Notes: a model not told the origin generated them from the sequence alone. A stretch of DNA of 64,000 nt from Bifidobacterium margollesii (GCF_002860355.1 NZ_NMWU01000005.1:85-64084), one strand, 5' to 3'; shown: positions 27,349 through 37,464, counted from the first letter of the stretch. Made by a program: numbers and translations.

Positions 27349-28458
27349 CTACTCGCTGGCGACCAGCGAGGTGCGGGGCGTGAGATGGTCGGTGAAGAAG
27401 CCGATCAGCGATTCGACCGCGTCACGGCTTTCCTTCAGCCACGGCATGCCGACGATGAAATTGTGCGGCAGGCATTCGCGCGACCCGGCGCGATAGTCGA
27501 GCACCTGATGATCGATGCCCAGATCGCGCAGCTTCGCTCCCAGCTCCAGACTCGTGGCCTCAAGGAAGTCGTCGGTGCTGGTCGCCACCCACGTCGGAGG
27601 CATGGCCGCCGCGCCGAGCAGATCGTCGAGACGGGCCAGCCCGCTGCCCTGCACCATACCGCGGTACCGCTCGAAGAACGGTTCCAGCTCCTCGACCAAT
27701 CCTCCCGCGTCGCGGGCCGACGGGTCGAACAGCCGGTCGAGGTTCAGCATGGTCGACTTGAATCCCACGGCCAGCACGCCGAACTTCACCGGATGCACGT
27801 CGAGCAGATCGGCGTATACGCCGTTGTTCATCGCCGCCAGCAGGTGCAGAGCCTGCACCGCGCCCGCGGAATCCGCGGTGATGAACGCCTGATCGGCGTC
27901 GAGCAGATACCGGGGGCCTTCCTCGCGCATCCATCGGGTGACCTGGGCGAGCTCGCGCAGCTGGTCGATGAAATCCACGGCCGGGTAGAGCGAGTAGCTG
28001 ACGCTGACCACGGCGTAGCCATGCTGTGCCAGCACGATGGCATGAGCCCTGTTGATCTCCTTGAATCCGTAGAAGAACGCACCCCCGTGAATCTCCAGAA
28101 TCACCGGGATCGGAGCCCCTCCGCGCACCACGGCGTCACGGGGAAGCAGCACGTCGAGCAGATGCTCCCGCCCCGCCGATGCGGCATCGGCACCACCCAT
28201 GTAGGGGATGTCGCGGTACAGCACCACGTCGTCGGGAATGTCGCGTTTGAACGCATACCTCGGCAGATCGTTATGGGCGAAGTTCGTCCGATGCTGCAGG
28301 ATGTCGGCCGCAACGGACGGATCCACCCCGGCGAGATCCTCGTCGAAGTACGTCCACTCCTGGGCGATCCTCTTCTGCTCGTCGGTCAGACCGTCGTTCC
28401 TGTCGAACATCAGCGCATCGGCACCCTGCAGATCGGCCTTCTGCGTAGTCGGCAGCAT
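27349..28458 (-). CDS. Alpha/beta hydrolase (esterase/lipase)
   Basis: The 369-residue cytosolic hydrolase has ILEIHGGAFFYGF (oxyanion hole), a nucleophile elbow AFITADSAGAVQAL (DSAG), Asp in a STDDFLEAT stretch and a His near ECLPHNFIVG. The start overlaps the stop of the upstream transporter by one base (TGATG), implying coupled translation. It likely removes acyl groups from the substrate brought in by that transporter, for example an acylated sugar. The specific ester is unknown. Confidence 0.88.
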   Translation of the reverse strand: MLPTTQKADLQGADALMFDRNDGLTDEQKRIAQEWTYFDEDLAGVDPSVAADILQHRTNFAHNDLPRYAFKRDIPDDVVLYRDIPYMGGADAASAGREHLLDVLLPRDAVVRGGAPIPVILEIHGGAFFYGFKEINRAHAIVLAQHGYAVVSVSYSLYPAVDFIDQLRELAQVTRWMREEGPRYLLDADQAFITADSAGAVQALHLLAAMNNGVYADLLDVHPVKFGVLAVGFKSTMLNLDRLFDPSARDAGGLVEELEPFFERYRGMVQGSGLARLDDLLGAAAMPPTWVATSTDDFLEATSLELGAKLRDLGIDHQVLDYRAGSRECLPHNFIVGMPWLKESRDAVESLIGFFTDHLTPRTSLVASE

Positions 28459-29882
28459 CAGATGTCCTCCTTCATGTCCTCAAGCTCGACGCCGTTGGTC
28501 TCCGGCAGCTTCTTGGCGATGAACCAATAGCCGAGCACCGCCATCACCGCGTACAGCGCGAACGTCCAGGTCAGGCCGAGGCTGTCGCGCAGCGGCGGGA
28601 AGGTGGTGGAGACCAGGAAGTTGCCCACCCAGTTGGCCGCGGTGGCGAGAGCCACGCTGACGGCGCGGATGCGGTTGGGGAAGATCTCGCCGATGACCAC
28701 CCACATGGCCACGCCCCAGGTGGCGCAGTAGGTGAGGAAGAATCCGTAGGCGCCGATGATCATGATGAAGGCCCACGCACCCGGCAGGTTGATGCCGCCG
28801 TCGGCGGTCATCGTGGACTGGCTGAAGCATACGGCGACCACCACGAGCAGCACGGCCATGATCAGCGAGCCGACCTTGAGCATGGCGCGACGGCCGACCT
28901 TGTCGATGATGAGCATGCCGAGCACGGTCACGGCCGTGGCGAGCAGGGCGCGGACCACGGCGATGGTCATGGATGCGGACTCGCTGAAGCCGACCGCCTT
29001 CCACAGGCTGGAATCGTAGAACATGATCACGTTCGCGCCGGAGACCTGCTGGAACAGGGCCACGCCGATGCCGACCCACACCACGCCCTTGAGGCCGAGC
29101 ACGCTGCCCTTCAGATCGCTGACCTTGGGCTGGGTCTCACCCTTCAGCGTTTCGGCGATCTGCTTGACGGTCTGGTCGGGACGGGTGTCGCCGACGACTT
29201 CGGCCAGCACCTTGGCGGCTTCGGTTCCGCGGCCCTTCATCACCAGATAGCGCGGGGATTCGGGCAGTGCGAAGGTCAGCACGAGCATGATCGCGCCGGG
29301 CACGGCCGTGGTCATCAGCATCCAGCGCCAGGTCTCAAGGCCGGCCCAGAAGGCGGTGGCGGCGCTGCCGGAGCTCAGCAGGTAGGAGTCGTTGACGACC
29401 AGCGAGGCGACGATGCCGAGCGCGATGGCCATCTGCTGGAATCCGGTGAGGAATCCGCGCCTCGATGATGGCGAGATCTCGGAGATGTAGGCGGGTCCGA
29501 TGGCGGACGTGAAGCCGACGCCGAGGCCGCCGACGATGCGGAAGATCACGAACAGCGCGATGTTGTGCGCCAGACCGGTGAACAGCGCGCTGAGCACGAA
29601 CAGCACGGCGGCGATCTGCATCACGCGCACACGGCCGATGCGATCGGCCAGCGTTCCTGCGAACCATGCGCCGACCACGCAGCCGATCATGGCGCTGGAC
29701 ACGGAGAATCCGCTCATCGCCGCGTTCAGGCCGAAACCGGCATCCGGACTGGCGATCGCGTCGACGGCACCATTGATCACCGACGTATCGTATCCGAACA
29801 GGAATCCACCAACCGCTCCGATGGTGGCGACGGTGATCAGCTTCGCATGCAGCTTCACCGGTACTTCATTACCCTGACTCAT
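28458..29882 (-). CDS. Sugar porter MFS transporter
   Basis: The 474-residue, twelve-helix carrier has sugar-porter signatures: GGFLFGYDTSVINGA in helix 1, ADRIGRVRVM, PAYISEISPSSRRGFLTGFQQ and PESPRYLVMKGR. Such proteins are sugar:proton symporters or facilitators. It is encoded between an upstream AraC regulator and a co-translated alpha/beta hydrolase, which suggests import of a sugar or sugar ester that the hydrolase processes. Confidence 0.92.
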   Translation of the reverse strand: MSQGNEVPVKLHAKLITVATIGAVGGFLFGYDTSVINGAVDAIASPDAGFGLNAAMSGFSVSSAMIGCVVGAWFAGTLADRIGRVRVMQIAAVLFVLSALFTGLAHNIALFVIFRIVGGLGVGFTSAIGPAYISEISPSSRRGFLTGFQQMAIALGIVASLVVNDSYLLSSGSAATAFWAGLETWRWMLMTTAVPGAIMLVLTFALPESPRYLVMKGRGTEAAKVLAEVVGDTRPDQTVKQIAETLKGETQPKVSDLKGSVLGLKGVVWVGIGVALFQQVSGANVIMFYDSSLWKAVGFSESASMTIAVVRALLATAVTVLGMLIIDKVGRRAMLKVGSLIMAVLLVVVAVCFSQSTMTADGGINLPGAWAFIMIIGAYGFFLTYCATWGVAMWVVIGEIFPNRIRAVSVALATAANWVGNFLVSTTFPPLRDSLGLTWTFALYAVMAVLGYWFIAKKLPETNGVELEDMKEDI

Positions 29883-30050
29883 GTTCCCTCCTTTGCGATT
29901 TCCATGAATCTCAAGGCTCAGCGTACTGATCCAGCCCCGTGCGCACCGCGAGGGACTGTGACCTGTTCGGAGCCGATCTGTGACCCACCCGACCGGTTGG
30001 TTTCACGATCGGTTGGTTTCATGCCCGACCGGATTCACGCTCGTTCGGGT

Positions 30051-31001
30051 TCACGCCCGGTCTGAAGCGCCGGCGTCCTCGGCCGACCATTCCCCGGTGG
30101 GCCATTCCCCAGTCGGCCAATCCGTATTGGGCCAATCCTGCCCGGCATACCTGCGCTCATTGCAACGGTACTGATCCGGCGTACAGCCGAACTTGCGGAA
30201 GAACACATGACGGAAACTCTTCTCATTGGCGAAGCCGGACATCCTCCCGACCTGACCGATGGGAATGTCGGCGTCCCGCAGCTGCTCGCAGGCCACGTCG
30301 AGCCGCAGTTCATTCACGTATTCCCGGAACGAGACGCCCGCATACTTTTTGAAGAACCGCGAGAAGTATTCTCGGGAGTAGCCGAAATGGCGGGCCACTT
30401 CGGTGGTGGTCAGCGGATCCATGAATCGGGTCTGCACGTATCGGTGCACCAGGGCGATCGTCCGCTCGTCGCGCGTGGAGGAGTCGCCGCGCAGATCATC
30501 CGGGGAGACGAAGCTTCCGAACAGTTTGGCGATCAGCGAATAGAACAGGGAATTGGCTTCGAGATACCGGACCGGCGAGTCGCCGACCAGCAGCGAATAC
30601 AGGTCCTCGCAGTCCCCGACCAGCACACGGGAGCCCTGCCGGTTGCACCGCTGATAGTCGAGCGAACGCTGCGCCTGCATGATGTTGGGGAACACGGAGG
30701 CCATATCGGCCGGATTGAGCGTGACGGACAGCGCACGAGGCGCGACCGACGCGGGATCGCCCTCCATCATCCGTATCGCATGCATGGTTTCCGGCGGCAC
30801 GACGAATATGCCTCCCGGATCGAGTCTCAGCGTCCGATCCCTCAGCGAGACCAGCACCGGGCAATCCTTGGCGTACAGCAGTTCCAGGCCGGCATGCCAG
30901 TGGAACGGCGCCTTGTCCCACGAAGCATGGGCCAGAACCAATGCCGGAAACTGCGGAGAGGAGATCAGCAGCTCCTGTCTGCTTTCATCGACGTATCGCA
31001 T
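30051..31001 (-). CDS. AraC-family transcriptional regulator
   Basis: The 316-residue protein has an N-terminal cupin-like sensing region (PFHWHAGLELLYAKD, PGGIFVVPPETMHAI) and a C-terminal double helix-turn-helix with TEVARHFGYSREYFSRFFKK and GRMSGFANEKSFRHVFFRKF. The C-terminus ends in a short Trp-rich tail with repeats of WPTGE. It sits on the same strand 168 bases upstream of the sugar porter and esterase, so it probably activates them in response to their substrate. Confidence 0.92.
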   Translation of the reverse strand: MRYVDESRQELLISSPQFPALVLAHASWDKAPFHWHAGLELLYAKDCPVLVSLRDRTLRLDPGGIFVVPPETMHAIRMMEGDPASVAPRALSVTLNPADMASVFPNIMQAQRSLDYQRCNRQGSRVLVGDCEDLYSLLVGDSPVRYLEANSLFYSLIAKLFGSFVSPDDLRGDSSTRDERTIALVHRYVQTRFMDPLTTTEVARHFGYSREYFSRFFKKYAGVSFREYVNELRLDVACEQLRDADIPIGQVGRMSGFANEKSFRHVFFRKFGCTPDQYRCNERRYAGQDWPNTDWPTGEWPTGEWSAEDAGASDRA

Positions 31002-31059
31002 GTCCGTCCCCTTTGATCACAACACATGGCCAGAGAACCATCCGACACCGATACCATAT

Positions 31060-31312
31060 CCCGAGCACCGAACGCCGGCCCGGATGAGGTGGCTCAGACG
31101 CAGGCCTCCACGTCGAAGGCTCGCCTGTCGGCTCGCATTTCACCTACAGGCAGTTCCACCGCCTGCTTCACGGTGAAATCCCCTCATCAGTCAGCCTTCG
31201 GCTGACAGCTTCAACCGCAAGAACGGACGGCCTACAGCCGCATCTCATTAGCTCGCCTTCCCCTCCGAGGGGAAGGTGGCCGGCGAAGCCGGACGGATGA
31301 GGTGGCTGCGAT
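31060..31312. repeat. Dispersed intergenic repeat, copy 3 (composite)
   Basis: The region between the AraC gene and the response regulator is filled with modules shared with 37.5 kb: CTCATCAGTCAGCCTTCGGC, CCGCAAGAACGGACGGCCTA, CTCATTAGCTCGCC and the GGGGAAGGTGGCCGGCGAAG unit. Several are self-complementary. No gene is seen here. Confidence 0.75.
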
Positions 31313-31324
31313 GTGAACTGCGCC

Positions 31325-32098
31325 TCACACGATGCGACGATGGGCGGCCCAGCGGGCGAGCTCGCCGCGGTTGGACAGCTGAAGCTTGCGCAGCACCTTG
31401 GAAACATGGGTTTCCACGGTTTTGACGGAGATGAACAGTTCGGCGGCCACCTCCTTGTACGAGTAGCCACGGGCAATCAACCGCATCACCTCCTGCTCGC
31501 GCGGACTGAGCACATCAATGTCGATGTCGTCCCGCGTATCGATGTCGTCCCGCATGCCGGTGTCGTCCCGGAACCGGCCGGACGGTATTCCCTCGCCCCC
31601 CGCGTCGACCGACACGGAATCGACTCCCGAAGATCCTCCTCCGGGACCGAGCGCGTTGAGCACGAATCCGGCGAGTTTGGGGCTGAACACCGCATATCCG
31701 TCCGCCACCTGACGGATCGAAGCCACCAGATCGTCGGCGGTGATGGTTTTGGTCACATATCCGCGAGCGCCGGCACGAATCACCGCGCCCACATCCACCG
31801 GAGCATCGGACACGGACAACGCCAAGTACAACGTATGCGGGGCGGCCGCCACGCTGCGCAGAATGATCTCGGAACCGCCGCCTCCCTCGCCGCCCGGCAC
31901 ATGCACGTCGAGCAGCACCACGTCGGGCTGGGTGTCGGCGATCATCGCCACGGCGCCCTCCACGTCCCCGGCCTGCCCGACGATCTGAAAATCGGGGGCC
32001 ACCGCATTCAACGTACTGATCACACCCGCCCGAAACAGATCATGATCGTCCACCACGCCGATTCGCACCGTCTTGTTCTCTGATTCCATCGCCATCAC
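31325..32098 (-). CDS. NarL/LuxR-type response regulator
   Basis: The 257-residue protein has a receiver domain (IGVVDDHDLFRAG acidic pocket, phospho-acceptor Asp64 in VVLLDVHVPG, and VTKTI). A longer than usual Gly/Asp-rich linker follows (repeats of DDIDTRDDID type). The LuxR-type helix-turn-helix is LSPREQEVMRLIARGYSYKE to VKTVETHVSKVLRKL. It follows the histidine kinase by 143 bases and should be its partner. The neighbouring divergent PspC gene suggests an envelope-stress circuit of LiaRS type. Several ATGs cluster at the start (32098, 32095, 32089). Confidence 0.93.
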   Translation of the reverse strand: MMAMESENKTVRIGVVDDHDLFRAGVISTLNAVAPDFQIVGQAGDVEGAVAMIADTQPDVVLLDVHVPGGEGGGGSEIILRSVAAAPHTLYLALSVSDAPVDVGAVIRAGARGYVTKTITADDLVASIRQVADGYAVFSPKLAGFVLNALGPGGGSSGVDSVSVDAGGEGIPSGRFRDDTGMRDDIDTRDDIDIDVLSPREQEVMRLIARGYSYKEVAAELFISVKTVETHVSKVLRKLQLSNRGELARWAAHRRIV

Positions 32099-32241
32099 AC
32101 CTTTTCCTGTGTCTTCCTGTGGTCAAAACCCGAGTTGTGAGGCTTTGCTCCGCGATCCGACCGTTCAACCCATTGAAGAATCAACGTTTTCGTCGCCCTT
32201 GACCGCGTTCTCCCCAAATATAACCCACACAACTCGCCGAT
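32099..32241. other. Gap between kinase and regulator with a long-range inverted repeat
   Basis: CGAGTTGTG near 32131 and CACAACTCG near 32228 are complementary across about 90 bases. CGAGTTGTGAGGC also occurs in the arm of the glf terminator. A promoter for the response regulator could lie here. Confidence 0.4.
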
Positions 32242-33564
32242 TCAGCCTTCCAATGGCTGACCGAGCCTGATTTCGGTGCCCCAACCCGGCCTGGAGACGA
32301 TTTTCGCCGTGCCGCCGGCTCGCCGCATACGACCGATGATCGATTCCTTGACCCCCAAGTGGCCAGCCGGCAGAGCATCGGGATTGAACCCGCGCCCGTG
32401 ATCGCGCACGAACACCTGCAATCGCCCGTCGCTCACCTCCATATAGACGGCGATCGGCGGAGCGCCATGCTTGGCCGCGTTGGCCATGGCCTCGGCGGCG
32501 GCGTCAAGCAGCGACGCGAACTCAGGAAGATACCGGCACTCGCCCACAGTCACCACCTCGATGGGCCGCTCATAGGTATCCTCCATCTGGGCTGCGACCC
32601 GTTTGAGCACCCGAGAGAACGGCTCGGAAGCCTTGGAGTCCACGGTGGCGGACGGTACGACAGACCCGACATGGCCGACAGAGGCGACAGACCCGTCCGG
32701 CATAGCCGGCGAGGACGGTTGACTCCGAACCGTCACAGCCGAAGCAGAGCCATCGTTCTTCGAAGCATCGGAACGCCCTCCCCCGGCGACCGCCTGCGGA
32801 TCGCCGTACAGCCATTCGCGCAGATCACGCTCCTGCGAGCGCGCCAGAGCCGCCACCTTCTGCGGGTCATCGGACTGCAGCTGGATCAGCGCCAGCGTCT
32901 GCAGCACCGAATCATGCAGCCGCGAGGCGATATCGGCCCGCAGCTCCTCGCGGGCGGTCTGCGCTCGTTGCGCGCCAAGATCGGAGACCAGACTGATCCA
33001 CCACGGCGCGATGATCATTCCCACGGCGAGCAGCATCACCAGTCCGGCGAGCGCGCCGATCAGCAGCACGCCGATGCTGGAGAACAGCGAGAACATCACC
33101 AGCACACCGAACAGGGTGAGCCCGATGCTGCAGCCGATGAGCACGATGGTCGACCGGCTGGTGTGCACTTCGGGATGCAGCCGGTCGTCCATGATGAAGC
33201 TCATCAGGGTCCATCCGATCGTGATGCCGATGAACACCATGGCCAGGCCGAGCACCAGTTCCTCGGGCAGTCCGGAGACCGTCCCCCAGATCGCCAGTCC
33301 GATGGCCAGCACGCAGACGAGACCGAGCATCATTCCCGCGGTCGCCGGTTTGATGTGGCGTTCCCGTTGGGCGTCCCGCGCGCGACTGGCCGCGTCGACC
33401 AGCGAGTCGAGGGTGGTGCGTCGCAGCGGGGAATCGAACGAAGCCCTCTGGTCGGCGTGAGGGTTTCCCGACCGTTCGCGACCGGACGGTTCAAACGTTT
33501 CGGCTTTCCGCGTCGTTTCGGAAGTCCCGCCGCCCAACGGCGTTGCGCCCTGCGGTGTACGCAT
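32242..33564 (-). CDS. Sensor histidine kinase (HisKA_3 family)
   Basis: The 440-residue membrane kinase has four hydrophobic segments (about 77-97, 104-125, 138-160 and 163-192). The dimerisation and phosphorylation helix has DIASRLHDSVLQTL (His217), and the C-terminal ATPase has AMANAAKHGAPP (N box) and VRDHGRGFNPDALP (G box). ATG at 33564 follows AAAGGG. It would phosphorylate the response regulator encoded next. The PspC-domain gene is divergent, an arrangement common in actinobacteria for envelope-stress sensing. Confidence 0.93.
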   Translation of the reverse strand: MRTPQGATPLGGGTSETTRKAETFEPSGRERSGNPHADQRASFDSPLRRTTLDSLVDAASRARDAQRERHIKPATAGMMLGLVCVLAIGLAIWGTVSGLPEELVLGLAMVFIGITIGWTLMSFIMDDRLHPEVHTSRSTIVLIGCSIGLTLFGVLVMFSLFSSIGVLLIGALAGLVMLLAVGMIIAPWWISLVSDLGAQRAQTAREELRADIASRLHDSVLQTLALIQLQSDDPQKVAALARSQERDLREWLYGDPQAVAGGGRSDASKNDGSASAVTVRSQPSSPAMPDGSVASVGHVGSVVPSATVDSKASEPFSRVLKRVAAQMEDTYERPIEVVTVGECRYLPEFASLLDAAAEAMANAAKHGAPPIAVYMEVSDGRLQVFVRDHGRGFNPDALPAGHLGVKESIIGRMRRAGGTAKIVSRPGWGTEIRLGQPLEG

Positions 33565-33826
33565 GATCAACCCTTTCGCGTTCTCGATGCCCGTTATCGT
33601 CAACTGCCTCAACCCTAGCAATCACAGTGCGCTCTCATTGGGGTGTTAGGGGACGTCCATGCGGGAATCAGGGTTCTTTCAGGGTGTTCCCCCATAGCGG
33701 CGGCGAGTGGATTGCGGTGGAATGGAATCAGCAGGAACCACGCGTCATGGCAGGCGGAACGACCGTTGATGAACGGACCGGCCGCTCGGCATGGCGCCCG
33801 ACACGGTATCCGGAAGGATGATCACC

Positions 33827-35563
33827 ATGACCAATGCAGGAACCGGCCCTCAGTATCCGGGTCAATATCCTGGATCGCAGGGCAATCGAAACAATCAGAA
33901 CAACCCCTATAACACGTTCAATCAGAACGATCCGAACGGGCAGTACGGCCCCGCAAACGGGCAGGGCAGTCAGTACGGTCAGTCCAACCAGTACGGACAG
34001 TACGCTCAGTACGACCCGTTCAACCGTCCGAATCAGCAGGGCCGGACCGGCCAGCCGAATCAGACCGGCCAGCCGTATGGTCAGACCCCGTACGCCCAAG
34101 GCCCGTATGGCCGCCCGCCGCGTCAGGCGTTGGGATCGGAGTTCTTCAACTGGATTCGGTCGTTGAATTTCTACCGCAGCTCCGACCGCTGGGTCGGCGG
34201 TGTCTCCGGTGCGATCGCCAACCGCATCGGCTGGGACCCGTTGATCATCCGCATCATCTGGTTCGCGTTCTTCTGCGCGGCCGGATTCGGCGCCCTGCTG
34301 TATGGCGTGGCCTGGATGCTGATGCCTGATGAGCGCGACGGCACGATCGTGCTTGAGGAGGCGATCGTCCACGGCAAATTCCCGTCGGCGTTCTGGCTGT
34401 CGCTGCTGTTCATCATCATCGGATGCCCCGGAAGCGCTTTCGCGGTACCGTTCATTACGATTCCGGTGTTCATCGCATTGATCGTGGCGGCGATCGTGCT
34501 GTATAACCGCGACCGCAAGAAGAAGGCGGGGCCCGACGTGCGATCAGGTCAACCGCAGCCGGGACCGCAGTCCAACGGCACCGCACGGCCCGGTCAGCAG
34601 CCGGGACCGCAGCCGAACCAGCCAAATCCCGGCAATCCCTACGATCCGCAGCGCGGTCGATCCGGTTTCAATCCAGGTTCCGGCCCCACCTACTATGCCG
34701 GCCCGCAGCGCACGCAGCCCAAGGTTCCGACCGTCGTCTACCGACGCAGGCCGGCCGGCCCGGTAGTGGTGGGCATCGCCTCCGGTCTGATCCTGATTTC
34801 GCTGGCCGTGCTGGTCGCGATGGTGGCGTTCGGGTTCATACCCGGCGAGGTTTCGGTGCTCACGCTGATCGCCGTATGGACCCTCGGCATCACGCTGGCG
34901 CTCGGTCTGCTGACGATCGTGCTCGGCTTCATGGGTCGCAAGGCCGGCGGGCTGATCCCGATCACCATCGTGGCGGTCATCGCCTCGCTGTGCTCCTACG
35001 CCCTGCTGCCGTCCGCGCACGTATCCGGCGCGACCATCGATGCGTTCAACCGGTCCAGCGGCTATAGCACCACCCTCTACTCCCAGAGCCAGACGTTCCG
35101 TACCAACGATTGGGAATCGCTGGTGAACGGCGGTCTCAAGGCCGTGAACTCCACGGTGCTCATCGATCTGCGCAGCTGGGGAGGCTCCTCGGAAGGCGAC
35201 GGTCTGAACTACTCCTATCTGGACTATCGCGGATGCCCGACCGGCGAACTGGATCTGGAGGCCGTGAACTCCTCGGTAACGCTGATCGTGGACAGCGGAT
35301 GCGCCACCGGCATCGGCGATGTGAAGCAGGCGTTCAGCCAGGTCGCCCTGGAGGATTCGAACGGCACCCGGTACAGCACCGGGCAGCCGATGATGATCAA
35401 CCGCAGCGGGAATTCGTCCTATCCGTGGGAGCAGGGCTATGAGGACACGGCCGACAAGGCCGCGTATGTAACCGGCGATCTGGTGTTCTCCTCGGTCACC
35501 GTGCTGCGCGAGCTGCCCAGTGATTCCGATTCCTCCAGCTCCTCCAATCCGTATACCGACTGA
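33827..35563 (+). CDS. PspC-domain membrane protein
   Basis: The 578-residue protein starts with a Gln/Asn/Gly/Tyr/Pro-rich tail (about 1-110, repeats of GQYGQ/NQYGQ type). A PspC domain follows (SDRWVGGVSGAIANRIGWDP to YGVAWMLMPDE), then further helices, a second Pro/Gln-rich stretch, three helices and a C-terminal region with LIDLRSWGG and a beta-rich LiaF-like pattern. ATG at 33827 has GGAAGG nine bases upstream. It probably modulates the divergent kinase or responds to membrane stress. The next gene follows on the same strand. Confidence 0.88.
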   Translation: MTNAGTGPQYPGQYPGSQGNRNNQNNPYNTFNQNDPNGQYGPANGQGSQYGQSNQYGQYAQYDPFNRPNQQGRTGQPNQTGQPYGQTPYAQGPYGRPPRQALGSEFFNWIRSLNFYRSSDRWVGGVSGAIANRIGWDPLIIRIIWFAFFCAAGFGALLYGVAWMLMPDERDGTIVLEEAIVHGKFPSAFWLSLLFIIIGCPGSAFAVPFITIPVFIALIVAAIVLYNRDRKKKAGPDVRSGQPQPGPQSNGTARPGQQPGPQPNQPNPGNPYDPQRGRSGFNPGSGPTYYAGPQRTQPKVPTVVYRRRPAGPVVVGIASGLILISLAVLVAMVAFGFIPGEVSVLTLIAVWTLGITLALGLLTIVLGFMGRKAGGLIPITIVAVIASLCSYALLPSAHVSGATIDAFNRSSGYSTTLYSQSQTFRTNDWESLVNGGLKAVNSTVLIDLRSWGGSSEGDGLNYSYLDYRGCPTGELDLEAVNSSVTLIVDSGCATGIGDVKQAFSQVALEDSNGTRYSTGQPMMINRSGNSSYPWEQGYEDTADKAAYVTGDLVFSSVTVLRELPSDSDSSSSSNPYTD

Positions 35564-35619
35564 CGAGCCGGCCGATATCGACAGACATGACAGACACGAC
35601 AGATGAAGGCGAGACGATC

Positions 35620-36789
35620 ATGAACCAGAACAACGACACCATCCGCGCCACGGCGGATGACTTCACCGACACCGTGGCCCTGCAGCAGGGCGACGCCGAC
35701 GAACAGCATCATGTTGACGGACCGGTCCGCGCCGACGAACCGATCCGTGGCAACGACGACGATACCGTGGCGTTCCCGGAGATCGCGGCGCACAAGGCAC
35801 TGGCGGCGGCACCGACCCAGACCCTGAATCCGGAGCGGATCAAGGCGCAGAACGCACAGACGGAGACGATGACGCCGCTGACCGACACCACCGCCATGCC
35901 GGTTGGGGCGAACGGGGCAGACAGCGTGCCGACCACGGTTATCCCCACGGCTGGCGAAAGCGGCCCGACGGCCACGGCCGACACCGCTGCCGAACCGACA
36001 GTGACTGAACCGACAGTATCCGAACCGACAGTGGCCATTCCTGCCGCGGAAACACCCCTGCCAAAACCGTTGACGTTGGCGGATCTGACGGCGAACGGGC
36101 GGCCGGGCAACACCGAGCCCGCCGCCCAGCCTACCGTCCAGCCGATGACCGGCAAACCCGCGGGCGCCCTGGCCGGCACCGAAAGCCACACCGCCGATGC
36201 CAACGGCGGCGGGAACACCGGCGTCAGCGCAGGCAACACCGACGGCCCTGTTCTTGGCACCCCCATCTCAGACGGTTCCGCTCCTGCCGACGCACGCCAG
36301 CAGGAGGCGTGGCAGCAGCAGCAGGCTGCGGCGCAGGAGTATGCGGACGAGGCGAAGCGCAACAGCTACCCCGGATCCGGCACCACATACCAGCAGATGG
36401 CCGGCACCTCCTACGCCAACTATCCCGGATGGCATCAGTACGCGCCGGTCAGGCCCGCCATCGAGTACAAAACCGGTCCGAGCGCGCCCACCATCGTATG
36501 GGGCGTGATCATCGCAATGGTGGCGGTTGGCGGACTCGCTGGTTCGTGGATGTTCGGTTTCAGCCCCACCTCATGGTCGGTGCTGCTGATTCTGGTGCTG
36601 GTGGTGCTGGGCATGGTACTGGTGATCGGCGGCATGGTGGCCGCGTTCCGGCGTCCCGGACGCCAGTCGCGCGACAAGACCACCGCGACCAAGACCACCG
36701 GAGTCAAGCACGCCGGAGTCAAGCACGCCGAGCCGAAGCAGTCCGAATCCGGACAGTCGGAATCCGGCAACGGCGGAAAGACCAAGTGA
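35620..36789 (+). CDS. Hypothetical membrane protein of the PspC unit
   Basis: The 389-residue protein has a long polar, Thr/Ala/Glu/Pro-rich N-terminal part with small repeats (TVTEPTVSEPTV). Two adjacent C-terminal helices follow (APTIVWGVIIAMVAVGGLAG and WSVLLILVLVVLGMVLVIGG) and a Lys-rich tail with KTTGVKHAGVKHAEPK repeats. No catalytic domain is visible. ATG at 35620 is chosen for AAGGCGAG six bases upstream; ATG at 35587 is possible. It lies 56 bases after the PspC gene and probably belongs to the same envelope-stress unit. Confidence 0.78.
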   Translation: MNQNNDTIRATADDFTDTVALQQGDADEQHHVDGPVRADEPIRGNDDDTVAFPEIAAHKALAAAPTQTLNPERIKAQNAQTETMTPLTDTTAMPVGANGADSVPTTVIPTAGESGPTATADTAAEPTVTEPTVSEPTVAIPAAETPLPKPLTLADLTANGRPGNTEPAAQPTVQPMTGKPAGALAGTESHTADANGGGNTGVSAGNTDGPVLGTPISDGSAPADARQQEAWQQQQAAAQEYADEAKRNSYPGSGTTYQQMAGTSYANYPGWHQYAPVRPAIEYKTGPSAPTIVWGVIIAMVAVGGLAGSWMFGFSPTSWSVLLILVLVVLGMVLVIGGMVAAFRRPGRQSRDKTTATKTTGVKHAGVKHAEPKQSESGQSESGNGGKTK

Positions 36790-36802
36790 TTCCGGCGGAT
36801 CG

Positions 36803-37429
36803 TCACATGTAGTGGAACAGGGAGACGCCGCGTCGAGCCATACAGTACGCATTACCCAGCCAGGTGTGTTTGCTGGTGGGCCATACCGCACCGAGACGCG
36901 GCGCCCCCTGACTCATCCAGATGCTCGGCACCCGGCCATCCGCACTGCGGGAGCCAAGCAGATTGAACCCGTTCTTATGCACCAGCCAATCCGGATGCTG
37001 CGTGGCGATGGCCAGACCCTCCTCAAGGGTGAGAGGAAGACGGCCGTCGGATTCCACCAGCTTGCGGGCGATATCCGGCTCGCGATTGGTGTATTTGGTG
37101 CCGGTATGCGGATCGATCACCACATAGAAGGGGCCTTCGGGAGGTTCGAAACCGTCCTGCGGCAGAAAACTGGCGATATCCCTCGGAGGCATGGTGGTGA
37201 ATCCGGCCATGCGGTTGATGCTGGTTCGGGAGATCAGCGATTCCGGAGAGACGAGTTCTCGCGTCGGCACCAGAAGAATGTTCGATCCCAGATCGGACTG
37301 CTCCAGAGCGGTAATGATCGGCGTGGCCAAAGCCCGGAACGCGGCCGCGGAAAGATCGGCGACATCCGGATATCCAAGAGCCACGATTCGGTCGAGCTGC
37401 TTTTGCGCTTCGCGAGATGCTTCAGACAT
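36803..37429 (-). CDS. DUF5701 family protein
   Basis: The 208-residue protein begins MSEASREAQKQLDRIVALGY and contains VPTRELVSPESLI, FYVVIDPHTGTKYTNREPD and LTLEEGLAIATQHPDWL, a pattern I associate with actinobacterial DUF5701 proteins. No signal peptide or membrane helix is seen, and the function is unknown. It is convergent with the PspC unit and separated from it by only 13 bases. An earlier ATG at 37447 is possible. Confidence 0.75.
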   Translation of the reverse strand: MSEASREAQKQLDRIVALGYPDVADLSAAAFRALATPIITALEQSDLGSNILLVPTRELVSPESLISRTSINRMAGFTTMPPRDIASFLPQDGFEPPEGPFYVVIDPHTGTKYTNREPDIARKLVESDGRLPLTLEEGLAIATQHPDWLVHKNGFNLLGSRSADGRVPSIWMSQGAPRLGAVWPTSKHTWLGNAYCMARRGVSLFHYM

Positions 37430-37464
37430 GCCTACCAGTATCCCCATCGACAATGACAAAGCAT

